From Paramylibacter kogurei (GTDB taxonomy: Bacteria > Pseudomonadota > Alphaproteobacteria > Rhodobacterales > Rhodobacteraceae), in contig NZ_MDGM01000012.1 of the NCBI RefSeq assembly GCF_002742285.1, positions 62,001 through 126,000 of the forward strand: a DNA stretch of 64,000 nt. The letters are read 5' to 3'. Under the pieces are notes generated by a model. The model searched no databases. It saw nothing but the letters and a program-made list of their open reading frames with translations, and was not told where the DNA came from. Positions 8,943 to 18,446 of this stretch are shown here, one piece after another (the first letter of the stretch is position 1; each line of letters begins with the position of its first letter). A program made the translations under genes and the position numbers.

Positions 8943-9922
8943 GATTTTGCTCCGAATTTTTGCAAGGCTTGGATGAATACATCGGTGTCCACATTGCCAC
9001 CTGTGGCAACGGCGATTATGTTTTCACTGTTTAATTCATCACCGTGAAATAATGCAGCGGCCAATGCGGCCGCGCCCCCTGGTTCAACTACAATGCGCAA
9101 CCGTTCATAGGCAAGCGCCACGGCGTGCAGACATTCGTCTTCACTCACCACCAATCCGGCACCGCACAGGTTTTGCATGATCGGAAATGTGATTTCGCCC
9201 GGGGCTGGCGTGATAATTGCGTCGCAAATCGAACCTGATTTACGGGTGTTGGTTTCAATGTTTCCAGACATGAGCGATCGTGCCACATCGTCAAATTCTG
9301 CGGGTTCGCAAGTGCGCGTGGTGAAATTTGGCGCGGTGTCTTGCAATGCCAATGCGATCCCCGATGTCAGACCACCACCACCACAGCACACTAAAACCTC
9401 GCCCTGTTCGATCCCGTTTTCGTCTGCTTGTTGGGCGATTTCCAATCCAACTGTACCTTGCCCTGCGATTACTTGTTCATTGTCATAGGGTTTGATCAGG
9501 GTCATTTTCCCATTTTGGTTTACCTCGGCAGCGACATCATCGCGGCTTTGATTTTCGCGATCAAACAAAACCACCTCTGCGCCCAATGCGCGGGTGTTTT
9601 CGATTTTGATTTTGGGCGCATCACTTGGCATTACAATCACTGCCTTTGTGTTATGGCGCGCTGCGGCTAAGGCGACACCTTGTGCATGGTTGCCTGAAGA
9701 AAACGCGATCACACCATTGGCGCGTTGTATATCAGACAGTGCAGAAACCGCCGACCAGCCCCCACGAAATTTAAACGAGCCGGTGTGTTGCAAACATTCC
9801 GCCTTTACCCAAATTTTGCGCCCCGCAATGTCATCAAGAAACGGCGACGACAGCAGGGGTGTTTTACGCGCATGCCCGTTTAATCGCGATTGTGCTGCGC
9901 GGATCATATCAATGTTGCTCAT
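8939..9922 (-). CDS. PLP-dependent threonine/serine dehydratase or racemase family
   Basis: A 327-residue fold-type II PLP enzyme of the threonine dehydratase and serine racemase group. The lysine that binds PLP is in the SFKFRGGW motif (about residue 51), the phosphate-binding glycine loop is CCGGGGLTSG (about 175-184), and SSGNHAQGVA binds the substrate carboxylate. It lacks the C-terminal ACT-like regulatory domain of biosynthetic IlvA, which points to a catabolic or racemase role. It removes water from threonine or serine to give a 2-oxo acid and ammonia. It sits in the middle of the operon, with ATGA overlaps to both neighbours. Confidence 0.85.
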   Translation of the reverse strand: MSNIDMIRAAQSRLNGHARKTPLLSSPFLDDIAGRKIWVKAECLQHTGSFKFRGGWSAVSALSDIQRANGVIAFSSGNHAQGVALAAARHNTKAVIVMPSDAPKIKIENTRALGAEVVLFDRENQSRDDVAAEVNQNGKMTLIKPYDNEQVIAGQGTVGLEIAQQADENGIEQGEVLVCCGGGGLTSGIALALQDTAPNFTTRTCEPAEFDDVARSLMSGNIETNTRKSGSICDAIITPAPGEITFPIMQNLCGAGLVVSEDECLHAVALAYERLRIVVEPGGAAALAAALFHGDELNSENIIAVATGGNVDTDVFIQALQKFGAKS

Positions 9923-10743
9923 GAAATGGCCTTTATGAATTTGTTAATCACATCCAAGGATTCAGGTTCATCCAAATATGGAATATGTGCACGATTTTTT
10001 GCTTCGACATATATCATATCAGGGCGGCGTTTTTGCATTTCTGTGACGGTATCACGCGACAAAAGATCAGAATTTTCCCCACGGATCAACGCGATGGGCT
10101 TGTCCGTAAGGGCATCGAAAAACGGCCACATATCGGGGGCGACGCTGTGATCGGCACCTTCAATCGCATCGCGCAATTTGGGATCGTATCGCAGATGCAA
10201 TCCATCGGCGCGTTCTTCCCAACGATTGCGCACCTCTTGTTGCCATCTGTCGGGGGGAACATCGACAAAACCCGTTGTTATGGTGGGTAACGCGGCGGCG
10301 GCTTCGTCATAGGTTTTGAATTTTGGGCGGCGCCCCAAAAAGCCCATGATTGCGGATAATCCGTCTGGTTCCAAAACCGGCCCAATGTCATTCATCAATA
10401 ACCCGCGCAAACGTGCAGGTACTGCGGCTGCCAATCCCATTCCGATTAAGCCACCGCGTGACGTTCCGATTATTCCGACATCGTACAGCCCAAGATGATC
10501 CAATAATTCCAGCGCATCTTTGCCTTCGCGCTCAATGGAATAGTTTTCGAAATTCGGATCAAAATCCGATTGCTCACGCCCGCGATAATCCATCGCAATC
10601 AAACGAGCATTGTTGATATGGGGCGTCATATAATCGAAATCTGTGCTGTTGCGGGTCAATCCAGACAGACACAATATCGGAACACCAGAACCATGTTCGC
10701 GATACGCAATTTTTAACCCATCGGAGGTTTTGAAAAACTTCAT
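9919..10743 (-). CDS. Alpha/beta hydrolase
   Basis: A 274-residue alpha/beta-hydrolase-fold enzyme. The oxyanion region LCLSGLTRNSTDF is near residues 24-36, the nucleophile elbow GTSRGG has Ser95, and the C-terminal His is in AHIPYLDEPESLD. An Asp in the LIRGENSDLLS segment completes the triad. The family includes esterases, lactonases and C-C bond hydrolases, so the substrate is open. It has no signal peptide. It overlaps the HAD gene upstream and the dehydratase gene downstream by four bases, so the three are probably translated together. Confidence 0.85.
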   Translation of the reverse strand: MKFFKTSDGLKIAYREHGSGVPILCLSGLTRNSTDFDYMTPHINNARLIAMDYRGREQSDFDPNFENYSIEREGKDALELLDHLGLYDVGIIGTSRGGLIGMGLAAAVPARLRGLLMNDIGPVLEPDGLSAIMGFLGRRPKFKTYDEAAAALPTITTGFVDVPPDRWQQEVRNRWEERADGLHLRYDPKLRDAIEGADHSVAPDMWPFFDALTDKPIALIRGENSDLLSRDTVTEMQKRRPDMIYVEAKNRAHIPYLDEPESLDVINKFIKAIS

Positions 10744-11429
10744 GAAAGCGTGCCAAATATTTTGGGGATATCGGTTAAATCCGACAGCACAAATTTTGGA
10801 CCATGAGGTAGACGATCAACGGGTTCACCCGCACGGTTCACCCATGTGGTTTGAAACCCAAATCCAGATGCGCCCGCCACATCCCAACCGTTTGATGATA
10901 CGAACAACACGTTTTCGGGTTTGCAATCAAACCAATCACAGACCAATTGATAAACGGATGCATCGGGTTTGAAAACGCCAACATCCTCCACACTTATCAC
11001 TGCATCGAGTAGATCAGACAGATTTGCAGATTCCACCGCACCATCCAACATATCGGGCGAACCGTTTGATAAAATCGCCGTTTGGGTTCCTGCGGTTTTC
11101 AGCGCCGATAACATCTGCGGAACTTCGCCATAAGCTTCAAGTTCCCAATACAAATCCAACAGGCGTTGGCGCAGTGCATCATCGCCATTCAGGCCACTGT
11201 TTTCCAACGCGAAATCAAGCCCATCTTGGGTTACTTGCCAAAAATCACAGTGGTTTTTCGTGATCGCACGAAGCCATGTATATTGCAGCTGTTTCAGCCG
11301 CCAATCATTTGCAACCTTTGGCCAGACGTCTTTAAGTTTGCTGAAATTTGGTTCGGTGGCTGCCTTTCGTGCGGCGGCGGACACATCGAACAAGGTGCCA
11401 TAGGCGTCGAATACGCAAACTTTGATCAT
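10740..11429 (-). CDS. HAD-superfamily haloacid dehalogenase, type II
   Basis: A 229-residue haloacid dehalogenase of the (S)-2-haloacid type. The nucleophile Asp8 is in VFDAYGTLFDV, motif II is LSNGSPDM, the Lys is in VFKPDASVYQL and the acidic motif is VSSNGWDVAGASGFG, which is typical of type II dehalogenases. These enzymes hydrolyse 2-haloalkanoates to 2-hydroxy acids, though many members have other phosphatase-like roles. It is the first gene of the overlapping operon. Its AAAGGAG ribosome site lies inside a hairpin (see 11439-11459), which may limit translation of the operon. Confidence 0.83.
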   Translation of the reverse strand: MIKVCVFDAYGTLFDVSAAARKAATEPNFSKLKDVWPKVANDWRLKQLQYTWLRAITKNHCDFWQVTQDGLDFALENSGLNGDDALRQRLLDLYWELEAYGEVPQMLSALKTAGTQTAILSNGSPDMLDGAVESANLSDLLDAVISVEDVGVFKPDASVYQLVCDWFDCKPENVLFVSSNGWDVAGASGFGFQTTWVNRAGEPVDRLPHGPKFVLSDLTDIPKIFGTLS

Positions 11430-11438
11430 CTGGAATCT

Positions 11439-11459
11439 CCTTTCTTCGGAGTAGAAAGG
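11439..11459 (-). promoter_or_regulatory. Hairpin covering the Shine-Dalgarno of the dehalogenase operon
   Basis: On the minus strand, perfect 7-bp arms CCTTTCT and AGAAAGG enclose a 7-nt loop, and the second arm carries most of the AAAGGAG ribosome site of the gene starting at 11429. Read on the plus strand the same hairpin is followed by five T residues, so it could also act as a terminator there, but no plus-strand gene lies upstream. Confidence 0.45.
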
Positions 11460-11497
11460 TTTTTATTCGCAGGGTCAAACGTCTTGGCGGGAAATAT

Positions 11498-12274
11498 TTA
11501 TAACCAATTCGCGAGGAAGCTGAAACCAGCGAAAAGGAAAAACGCAGCGGTCACAAGATAAGCCGCCAAAGCAATCAGCGCATGTGATTTTCGCATAGGG
11601 CGCACAACGGCGTAATGAACCGGTTGCAACGCAGATGGTAACGCGATGAGCGCAAAGCCAAGCAATAAATATGCACGCAAATAAAGAGCAAGTGCCGCCA
11701 ATGCGATGCCCATGGTGATAGTGATTGCATTGGCGTATTTGGGGGCAAGTGCAAGCGCCAAAATACGTGTGCAGCGCCCGCCATCAAGTGGCCAAAGCGG
11801 GAGTAGATTGAAAAAATTCAATGCGCCGCTAAAGCTTGCAAATACCCACAAAAAATACCCTGCAGGCGGATAGATTTGATAGGCATAGGGGCTGATGAAT
11901 AATGCCAGCAAGGTTGGCGCGATACATATCGCAGGCCCCAAAAGCGAGATATAAAAATCCTTGAGCGGACTGTCGGGCAATCGGTTCGATATTGCGACGC
12001 CGCCCATTAATGGGACAAGTCGAAACCGCGCATCATCATGCCCCGCCACGCGATAGGCCGCGACATGGCCAAATTCGTGGATAATCACGGTGACAATCAG
12101 CGCAGCACCAGCATATGCACCAATGAAATACACCGCACCCGCAACGGCCAAAGCACCCATAACCAATGCGTCTGGCGATGCTTCGAATGCCATTGCGCGG
12201 TTGCCCGCTGTCCAGCCCCCGCGCAAGATAAAATAAGTTACGACGCAAATGCCAAGTGCTGCGGCAATTTCCAT
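11498..12274 (-). CDS. M50 family (site-2-type) membrane zinc protease
   Basis: A 258-residue polytopic membrane protein of the M50 family. The zinc site HEFGH is at residues 66-70 inside a hydrophobic segment, and the third ligand Asp164 is in PLWPLDGGRCTR, the LDG motif of site-2 proteases. About six transmembrane stretches are visible, with no PDZ domain, so it is the short type. Such enzymes cut membrane-spanning substrates in or near the bilayer; the substrate is not known here. It is separated by 68 bp from the dehalogenase operon downstream and 18 bp from fabI upstream, and may be co-transcribed with the fab genes. Confidence 0.85.
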   Translation of the reverse strand: MEIAAALGICVVTYFILRGGWTAGNRAMAFEASPDALVMGALAVAGAVYFIGAYAGAALIVTVIIHEFGHVAAYRVAGHDDARFRLVPLMGGVAISNRLPDSPLKDFYISLLGPAICIAPTLLALFISPYAYQIYPPAGYFLWVFASFSGALNFFNLLPLWPLDGGRCTRILALALAPKYANAITITMGIALAALALYLRAYLLLGFALIALPSALQPVHYAVVRPMRKSHALIALAAYLVTAAFFLFAGFSFLANWL

Positions 12275-12292
12275 GGAATTCCAGACTATACG

Positions 12293-13081
12293 TTACAGGT
12301 TTTCAGGCTGTGCCATACCCAACACGTGATAGCCGCCATCAACACAGATAATTTCACCTGTGGTGCACTCGCCGTAATCAGATGCCAAATAAACCGCTGT
12401 GCCACCAACAGATTCCAATGTGGCATTGGCGCGAAGGGGTGAATTTGCTTCTGTTGTGCGGAACGTTTTGCGTGCACCACCAATCGCGGCACCTGCAAGC
12501 GTGCGCATGGGGCCTGGGCTGATTGCATTCACACGGATTCCCTCGGGGCCCAGATCATTGGCCAAATAACGAACAGCGGATTCCAACGCGGCCTTGGCCA
12601 CACCCATGACGTTGTAAAACGGAGTCACGCGATTTGAACCTTGATAAGTAAGGGTCAAAATCGTGCCGCCATCTGTCATCAACGGGCGTGCACGACGCGC
12701 AACCTCGATCAAGGAGTAACAGGAAATATCCAATGAGTTTTTGAAATTCGCGCGGGTGGTATCCGAAATACGCCCCGTCAATTCATTCTTGTCGGAATAG
12801 GCAATGGCGTGCACCAGAAAATCAATCTTGCCCCATTCTTTTTCAAGGGTGGCGAACAGATTATCAAGCGATGCATCGTCTTGAACGTCTGCCTCAACAA
12901 CCACATTTGAACCAAGACTTTCGGCCAATGGTTTCACGCGTTTCCCAAAACCATCCCCTTGATAGGTAAAGGCGAGTTCAGCCCCTTGCGCCGCCATTTC
13001 GCGTGCAATGCCCCAAGCGATTGATTTGTCATTGGCAACGCCCATGATCAAACCGCGTTTTCCCTGCATTAATCCTGTCAT
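12293..13081 (-). CDS. fabI: Enoyl-[acyl-carrier-protein] reductase (NADH), FabI
   Basis: A 262-residue FabI that carries out the last reduction of each fatty-acid elongation cycle (enoyl-ACP to acyl-ACP). The glycine-rich NAD site is LIMGVANDKSIAWGIA (residues 11-26) and the active site is Tyr156-x6-Lys163 in FYNVMGVAK. A characteristic HAIAYSDKNELTGR segment is present. I place the start at the ATG at 13081, preceded by AAAGG; an in-frame ATG at 13138 would run into fabB. It is the third gene of fabA-fabB-fabI, four bases after fabB. Residues lining the triclosan site cannot be judged without a structure-based alignment. Confidence 0.95.
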   Translation of the reverse strand: MTGLMQGKRGLIMGVANDKSIAWGIAREMAAQGAELAFTYQGDGFGKRVKPLAESLGSNVVVEADVQDDASLDNLFATLEKEWGKIDFLVHAIAYSDKNELTGRISDTTRANFKNSLDISCYSLIEVARRARPLMTDGGTILTLTYQGSNRVTPFYNVMGVAKAALESAVRYLANDLGPEGIRVNAISPGPMRTLAGAAIGGARKTFRTTEANSPLRANATLESVGGTAVYLASDYGECTTGEIICVDGGYHVLGMAQPENL

Positions 13082-13085
13082 AAGA

Positions 13086-14315
13086 TTAGCCTTTATATTT
13101 GCTGAGCAGCATCGAACCATTCGTGCCGCCAAAACCAAAACTATTGGTCATTAATGTGTCTAATCCTGCGTTTTCCACCAATGATGTGGCGATTTCAGCG
13201 GGGTCGAGCGCGGGGTCAAGGTTTTCCACGTTGATTGATGGCGCAATGAAATCGTCTTGTAACATCAACAAACAAAAGATTGCCTCTTGTGCACCTGTGG
13301 CACCTTGGCTGTGGCCCGTCATGGATTTGGTAGAGCTGACGGGTGGTGTCGATCCTTGTCCAAAGACGCGGCGCACGGCTTCGATTTCACCAACATCGCC
13401 AACTGGTGTCGATGTGCCATGGGCGTTGATATAGCTGACTTTGCGACCCTCTGGCAGGGTTTCAAGCGCCAAGCGCATCGCGCGTTCGCCACCTTCGCCC
13501 GATGGGGCGACCATATCGTGCCCATCGGATGTTGCGGCAAACCCAGTAACCTCGGCATAGATTTTTGCACCGCGCGCAAGCGCGTGATCCAAGTCTTCCA
13601 ATACGACCATGCCACCGCCACCAGCGATCACAAATCCATCGCGATCAGCGTCAAATGCGCGAGATGCCTTGGATGGGTCGTCATTGTATTTGGATGACAT
13701 TGCCCCCATTGCATCAAACAGGCAAGACAGCGTCCAATCCAATTCTTCACCGCCGCCAGCGAACATTACATCCTGTTTGCCCATCATGATTTGTTCGGTT
13801 GCCGCACCAATGCAATGCAATGATGTAGAACAGGCGGAAGTGATCGAATAGTTGATGCCCTTAATTTTAAACGCAGTGGACAGGTTTGCCGAAATGGTTG
13901 AGCCCATACATTTTGGAACCGCAAATGGACCGATGCGTTTTGGCGCACCTTTTTCCAGCACGGTTTGATGCGCGGCAAACATCGCCGATGTTGATGGACC
14001 ACCAGAACCCGCGATTAAACCCGTGCGCAGATTGGAAACCAAATCTTCGCCAAGTCCCGCATCGGCAATCGCTTGTTGCATCGCGATATGGGCATATGCC
14101 GCACCTGGTCCCATGAAACGCAATGTGCGTTTGTCTACATGTTCGGCGACATCAATATCGGGTTTTCCGTGAACCTGTGAGCGAAACCCACGTTCGGTAT
14201 ATTCAGGGGCGGCCACGATTCCTGATTTGCCAGCCTTAAGGGCAGCGGTCACTTCGGATGCGGAATTTCCGATAGACGAAACGATCCCGAGACCCGTTAC
14301 AACAACTCGACGCAT
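13086..14315 (-). CDS. fabB: 3-oxoacyl-[acyl-carrier-protein] synthase I, FabB
   Basis: A 409-residue condensing enzyme. The catalytic cysteine is C162 in [14 protein letters not shown] and the two catalytic histidines are H299 ([11 protein letters not shown]) and H335 ([12 protein letters not shown]). With FabA it forms the anaerobic unsaturated fatty-acid branch: FabB elongates the cis-3-decenoyl product. The adjacent fabA supports the FabB call over FabF. The start ATG at 14315 gives the usual [15 protein letters not shown]-terminus. The gene is 25 bp after fabA and 4 bp before fabI, so one transcript is expected. Confidence 0.95.
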   Translation of the reverse strand: MRRVVVTGLGIVSSIGNSASEVTAALKAGKSGIVAAPEYTERGFRSQVHGKPDIDVAEHVDKRTLRFMGPGAAYAHIAMQQAIADAGLGEDLVSNLRTGLIAGSGGPSTSAMFAAHQTVLEKGAPKRIGPFAVPKCMGSTISANLSTAFKIKGINYSITSACSTSLHCIGAATEQIMMGKQDVMFAGGGEELDWTLSCLFDAMGAMSSKYNDDPSKASRAFDADRDGFVIAGGGGMVVLEDLDHALARGAKIYAEVTGFAATSDGHDMVAPSGEGGERAMRLALETLPEGRKVSYINAHGTSTPVGDVGEIEAVRRVFGQGSTPPVSSTKSMTGHSQGATGAQEAIFCLLMLQDDFIAPSINVENLDPALDPAEIATSLVENAGLDTLMTNSFGFGGTNGSMLLSKYKG

Positions 14316-14340
14316 ATGCGCTCTCCTTCGTATTGGAAGA

Positions 14341-14847
14341 TTATTCGGCAGCGAGGCCGACTTTCATATCGCTTACTTGGTAAATCAATTCACCATCGGC
14401 TTCGACGCGGCCATTCGCAACACCGACCTTGATCTTGCGATCAATGACGCGGGTGAAATCAACGTGATATGTCAACATTTTGCGATCGGGTTTGACCATG
14501 CCGGTAAGTTTCACTTCACCAACACCCAATGCCATGCCTTTGCCAAGCATGCCGCGCCAGCCTAGGTTAAACCCAGTAAGCTGCCACAGGCCATCAAGAC
14601 CAAGACAACCGGGCATAATGGGATTGCCAGGGAAATGGCATTCGAAAAACCAAAGATCGGGTTTGATGTCAAATTCAGCAACAACATGACCTTTGCCAAA
14701 TTCACCACCATCAGCGGAAATATCTGTGATGCGATCCATCATCAACATGGGCGGTGCGGGCAATTGTGCATTCCCTGGGCCAAACATTTCGCCGCGTGCA
14801 CATTTCAAGAGATCCTCATAGCCAAAGCTGGTTGGTCTGTCGGTCAT
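14341..14847 (-). CDS. fabA: 3-hydroxydecanoyl-[acyl-carrier-protein] dehydratase/isomerase, FabA
   Basis: A 168-residue hot-dog-fold enzyme that dehydrates 3-hydroxydecanoyl-ACP and isomerises the trans-2 product to cis-3, the branch point for unsaturated fatty acids. The active-site pair is H71 in [10 protein letters not shown] and D85 in [10 protein letters not shown], both in the expected context. Length matches the family. It is the first gene of the fab operon and is divergent from the Irr-type regulator, with 158 bp between the two starts. That arrangement is common in Rhodobacterales. Confidence 0.96.
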   Translation of the reverse strand: MTDRPTSFGYEDLLKCARGEMFGPGNAQLPAPPMLMMDRITDISADGGEFGKGHVVAEFDIKPDLWFFECHFPGNPIMPGCLGLDGLWQLTGFNLGWRGMLGKGMALGVGEVKLTGMVKPDRKMLTYHVDFTRVIDRKIKVGVANGRVEADGELIYQVSDMKVGLAAE

Positions 14848-15005
14848 TTTCGCCTGTTCCTTATCGTGTTTTTGTTATGCTATTCCTATCATTGGATGAT
14901 TGATGCTTGCAATAGTGGGTTGAAAACAGCGGCAATGGAAAAGAATTTGAATTTCCTCGCGATTCAAGCCATATATAGATGTGCAACTTGCGGAAATGTA
15001 ATGAC

Positions 15006-15422
15006 ATGACAACGGCAGCGGAACAACGCAGTTTAGAATGGTTGAAAAGTGCAGACGTGCGCCCGACACGCCAAAGGCTTGCTTTGGCTCAATTGCTAGT
15101 GGGCGATGGCGAGAACCGTCATGTCTGTGCAGAAAGCCTCCACGAGGCAGCACAGCTTGGGGAATCTTCGGTTTCCTTGGCAACGGTTTATAACACGTTG
15201 CGCGTTTTTTGTGATGCGGGCTTGATGAATGAAATCACCGTTGATGGGCATAAATCATATTTTGATACGCGGACAGATGAACACCCGCATTATTATTGGG
15301 AAAATTCATCCAAACTAACCGATGCCCCCAAAGACGCCGTTAAATTTGTTGGCTTGCCAAAGGCGCCAAATGGAACCGAAGTGGCCCGCATTGATGTGGT
15401 TATTCGATTGCGCGAAAAATAG
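15006..15422 (+). CDS. irr: Fur-family iron response regulator Irr
   Basis: A 138-residue Fur-superfamily regulator of the Irr type. A winged-helix DNA-binding domain (PTRQRLALAQLL ... SVSLATVYNTLRVF) is followed by a dimerisation part with the Irr-like block EITVDGHKSYFDTRTDEHPHYYWE, whose His-rich motif is the proposed heme or metal site. The N-terminal heme regulatory motif of Bradyrhizobium Irr is absent, as in other members outside that genus. In alphaproteobacteria Irr adjusts heme synthesis and iron genes to heme/iron status. The ATG at 15006 is chosen over one at 15001, which is out of frame. I saw no clear iron control element in the intergenic region. Confidence 0.88.
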   Translation: MTTAAEQRSLEWLKSADVRPTRQRLALAQLLVGDGENRHVCAESLHEAAQLGESSVSLATVYNTLRVFCDAGLMNEITVDGHKSYFDTRTDEHPHYYWENSSKLTDAPKDAVKFVGLPKAPNGTEVARIDVVIRLREK

Positions 15423-15432
15423 GCGTGTTTTT

Positions 15433-16272
15433 TTAAAACCACTGACCAGGTTCCATAAAACCAATTTTCATCAATTGATGTGACGATTTTTCAAACGCTG
15501 CACTGCGCGACCAAGAAAGTTTTTGTATCGCTTTCGCATCAGGCGTGTTGATATGTAAATATTTTGTGGCACGAAATGATGCGATCACAATTGTCGGGCT
15601 GTTATGCCACGGCGCACCAATTGTTCCAAAATCGGCAAGGTTTCCATCCAGATTTTCGTCCAATCGCAGCCCCGGAATTGACTTGAACAGGTTCGTGCGA
15701 TCAATACGCCGCCGATCGGGTGGAAAATATTCCTCTAGCCGCCATCGTAATCCTCCATAGGTTTCGACATATCGCATTGGCGTTTGATCGGCGTCTTCGC
15801 GATAATTTGCAAAATACCCAGATTCATCGAACAACCAATAATCGTTGGCATAGCCACAGGATTTTGGGGGATTTTTTTCCGTGTAAAGATCAACAATCGT
15901 ACCCGCCATGCTTATTCTGCGTTCTTCGTCTGCAAAAATAAGAAAATCGGTAATGCTGCGCGTTTCACAAAATGGATAATAAATAAATTCACCGTTAAAA
16001 CAGTGAAAAATCCATTGGTTTGGAAAAGCTTTGATGACCATATTTAAAAATGTCGAAATCGCATTTGTACGATCTGGATCGTAATCAAAAATATGAATGC
16101 TTTCGTCAGTGTTCAATTCTTGTGTCGTCAACATTGTGCCCGCCACAAAAATATTTGAAAAACCAACATTGCGCAGATGTGCAACCGTATCGACAAGCCC
16201 GATATTATCTTCGGCAAAGACGATCCCAATCGGGCCGGATTTTAGGCGTATATTCGAAAAAACAACATTCAT
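15433..16272 (-). CDS. Uncharacterised protein, glycosyltransferase-like
   Basis: A 279-residue protein that I do not recognise with certainty. The N-terminal third (VVFSNIRLKSGPIGIVFAEDNIGLVDTV ...) looks like a Rossmann-type nucleotide-binding half. The middle (WIFHCFNGEFIYYPF) occupies the place where family 2 or DUF23-type glycosyltransferases have an aspartate-rich metal motif, but here no DxD is present. The C-terminal half is rich in Arg, Trp and Tyr (YGGLRWRLEEYFPPDRRR, LHINTPDA). It is a lone minus-strand gene between irr and a MucR regulator. It may act on cell-surface sugars or may be a degenerate transferase; the other glycosyltransferase in this window (58960-59904) keeps its acidic motif. 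Confidence 0.6.
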   Translation of the reverse strand: MNVVFSNIRLKSGPIGIVFAEDNIGLVDTVAHLRNVGFSNIFVAGTMLTTQELNTDESIHIFDYDPDRTNAISTFLNMVIKAFPNQWIFHCFNGEFIYYPFCETRSITDFLIFADEERRISMAGTIVDLYTEKNPPKSCGYANDYWLFDESGYFANYREDADQTPMRYVETYGGLRWRLEEYFPPDRRRIDRTNLFKSIPGLRLDENLDGNLADFGTIGAPWHNSPTIVIASFRATKYLHINTPDAKAIQKLSWSRSAAFEKSSHQLMKIGFMEPGQWF

Positions 16273-16423
16273 GACGCATTCTTTAGTGGGTTTGATGATC
16301 GATGAAAACCACCACTTTGATGAATAATTTCACCAAGCATAAACGAGAAATCCAATTCAGCGAACTTGAAACAATAAAAAGATAACTTAACTAATCTGTA
16401 TTGATGGTCTGGGGAGTATTGTT

Positions 16424-16861
16424 GTGAAAGTTGAATTTTTTAACGCGAATGAAGAAGAAATTACCGTGTCTGACACATCCGATCTGGTTGCGCAGACCGC
16501 CCAGATCGTTTCGTCGTTTTTAAATTCAAACAAGGTTCCTGCAAATGAGCTGCCTTGTTTAATTAAATCCGTCCATCAGACCTTGGAACAATTGGCGCAA
16601 AGCGCAACAAAAGACCGCGAAACACAATCCCCTGCCGTTGCAATCGAGGAATCAGTAACGCCTGATCACATTATTTGCCTTGAGGATGGAAAACCGTTCA
16701 AAATGTTGAAAAAACATCTGATGGCGGTTTACGGCATGACCCCAGAACAATACCGCACAAAGTGGCGTTTGGCGCATGATTACCCGATGGTTGCGCCAAA
16801 TTACGCGATGAAACGCCAAGAATTGGCGAAAAAAAGCGGTTTGGGGCGCAAACGCAGCTAA
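16424..16861 (+). CDS. MucR/Ros family transcriptional regulator
   Basis: A 145-residue Ros/MucR protein. The C-terminal half carries the family's fold (HIICLEDGKPFKMLKKHL, MTPEQYRTKWRL, DYPMVAPNYAMKRQELAKK). The prokaryotic zinc-finger motif begins with Cys and has Asp at the second position (CLED), which occurs in many MucR proteins. The N-terminal part (residues 1-70) should mediate oligomer formation. MucR proteins bind AT-rich promoters and control exopolysaccharide, motility and cell-cycle genes in alphaproteobacteria. The start is GTG at 16424, preceded by GGGGAG. It is 89 bp upstream of miaB in the same direction. Confidence 0.9.
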   Translation: MKVEFFNANEEEITVSDTSDLVAQTAQIVSSFLNSNKVPANELPCLIKSVHQTLEQLAQSATKDRETQSPAVAIEESVTPDHIICLEDGKPFKMLKKHLMAVYGMTPEQYRTKWRLAHDYPMVAPNYAMKRQELAKKSGLGRKRS

Positions 16862-16949
16862 ACATTTGCAAGCAAAGTTGCGTCTTTTTCGCAAGGGGTA
16901 TATGGGCAGTGTCACTGTGCGTATGCGCAACTAGATGCGGGAATCCAAA

Positions 16950-18275
16950 ATGTCTGAACCAAAAAAGCTTTTCGTCAAAACCTATGGCTGCCAGATGAAT
17001 GTCTATGATTCAGAGCGCATGGTTTCTGCACTTGGCTCTGATGGCTATACCGAGGTGGATACTCCCGAAGATGCGGATATGATTTTATTAAATACCTGTC
17101 ATATCCGCGAAAAAGCAGCAGAGAAAATATATTCCGAATTGGGTCGGTTTCGCCCGCTTAAAAACGCGAAACCCGATTTGAAGATTGGCGTCACAGGTTG
17201 TGTGGCACAGGCCGAAGGTCAAGAAATTATCGCACGCCAACCGATGGTTGATTTGGTTGTGGGGCCACAGGCCTATCACCGTTTGCCCGATATGGCGGCC
17301 AAGGTGGGGAACGGCAAAACGCTGGTCGATACCGATTTTCCAGAGGAAGATAAATTTGATCACTTGCCACGTGGCCCAAAAATGAAACGCGCACCTTCTG
17401 CGTTTTTAACGGTGCAGGAGGGGTGTGATAAATTCTGTGCGTTTTGTGTTGTGCCATATACACGCGGGGCAGAGGTATCGCGCCCAGCTGAAAAAATCAT
17501 GGCAGAGGCACGTGATCTGGTGGAACGCGGCGTGCGTGAAATCACGTTGTTGGGTCAAAACGTAAATGCCTATCACGGCGCTGGGCCTGATGGCGTTTGG
17601 TCGCTTGCACGTCTGATTACTGAATTGGCAAAGATTGAAAATTTGCTGCGCATTCGTTTCACAACATCACATCCCAATGACATGGATCAGGATTTGATCG
17701 ATGCACATGGGACGCTGGATAAATTGATGCCCTATTTGCATTTACCAGTGCAGGCCGGTTCGGATAAAATCCTAAAGGCAATGAATCGCAAACACACCGC
17801 AGAAAGCTATTTCGCATTGATCGAAAATATCCGTGCGGCACGTCCAGACATCGCGTTGTCAGGCGATTTTATTGTCGGCTTTCCCGGTGAAACAGAAGAA
17901 GATTTTCAGGCCACTTTGGATTTGTGTGAAAAGGTGCGTTATGCGCAAGCCTATTCATTTAAATATTCCGAGCGCCCAGGAACGCCCGCCGCTGATCGTA
18001 AAACACAAGTGCCCGAAGATGTGAAATCCGAACGTCTGGCACGCCTACAAGCGTTGTTGTCAAAACACCAAGCAGAGTTCCAAGAAAGCTTGGTTGGAAA
18101 AACCATTCCAGTGTTGCTTGAAAAACACGGTCGCCTTGATGGGCAGTTGATCGGGCGTTCAGAATATCTTTTGCCTGTTCATGTTTTGGCAAATGCAGAA
18201 AAAATAGGCACGATTATCAATGTAAAAGTTGAACGTTCCGATCGAAATTCGCTCTCTGCGCGAGAGGTCGAATAA
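16950..18275 (+). CDS. miaB: tRNA-2-methylthio-N6-dimethylallyladenosine synthase MiaB
   Basis: A 441-residue radical-SAM methylthiotransferase that converts i6A37 to ms2i6A37 in tRNAs reading UNN codons. The N-terminal domain has its three cluster cysteines ([13 protein letters not shown] with C14, [19 protein letters not shown]), the radical-SAM motif is [17 protein letters not shown], and a C-terminal TRAM domain follows (about 375-440). I place the start at ATG 16950 with GGGA upstream; ATG 16935 would add five residues. The gene is followed by a 171-bp intergenic region. All key residues are in place. Confidence 0.96.
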   Translation: MSEPKKLFVKTYGCQMNVYDSERMVSALGSDGYTEVDTPEDADMILLNTCHIREKAAEKIYSELGRFRPLKNAKPDLKIGVTGCVAQAEGQEIIARQPMVDLVVGPQAYHRLPDMAAKVGNGKTLVDTDFPEEDKFDHLPRGPKMKRAPSAFLTVQEGCDKFCAFCVVPYTRGAEVSRPAEKIMAEARDLVERGVREITLLGQNVNAYHGAGPDGVWSLARLITELAKIENLLRIRFTTSHPNDMDQDLIDAHGTLDKLMPYLHLPVQAGSDKILKAMNRKHTAESYFALIENIRAARPDIALSGDFIVGFPGETEEDFQATLDLCEKVRYAQAYSFKYSERPGTPAADRKTQVPEDVKSERLARLQALLSKHQAEFQESLVGKTIPVLLEKHGRLDGQLIGRSEYLLPVHVLANAEKIGTIINVKVERSDRNSLSAREVE

Positions 18276-18351
18276 ATTTTTGATGCGTGAGCTGCCGAAA
18301 AGGATAGCGCAAAACATTAAGTATTTAAAAACGTATCATTTATACATAGTA

Positions 18352-18404
18352 TTAGGTTCAAGGCTTGGTAACGGGGATAATTCTTATGGCAATTTTGAGC
18401 CTAA
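18352..18404 (+). other. Long-range inverted repeat in the leader of the OmpA-like gene
   Basis: TTAGGTTCAA (18352-18361) and TTGAGCCTAA (18395-18404) can pair over 10 bp with a single G-T wobble, 43 bp before the start of the OmpA-like gene. The loop is 33 nt. It may be a leader structure; nothing else recognisable is seen in the 18276-18446 gap. Confidence 0.35.
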
Positions 18405-18446
18405 ATGTTTACAAGGTCTTGACGTCTTTCAATAGGGGCTAAAAAC

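Noticed and set aside
14848..15005. Possible iron control element or Irr box upstream of irr and fabA
   Set aside because: The partial match AAGAATTTGAATTT lacks the second half of the consensus, so I do not call it.
16664..16720. MucR zinc-finger with Asp in place of the second Cys
   Set aside because: At first sight a lost metal ligand, but CLED is the usual form in many MucR proteins, so it is not a novelty.
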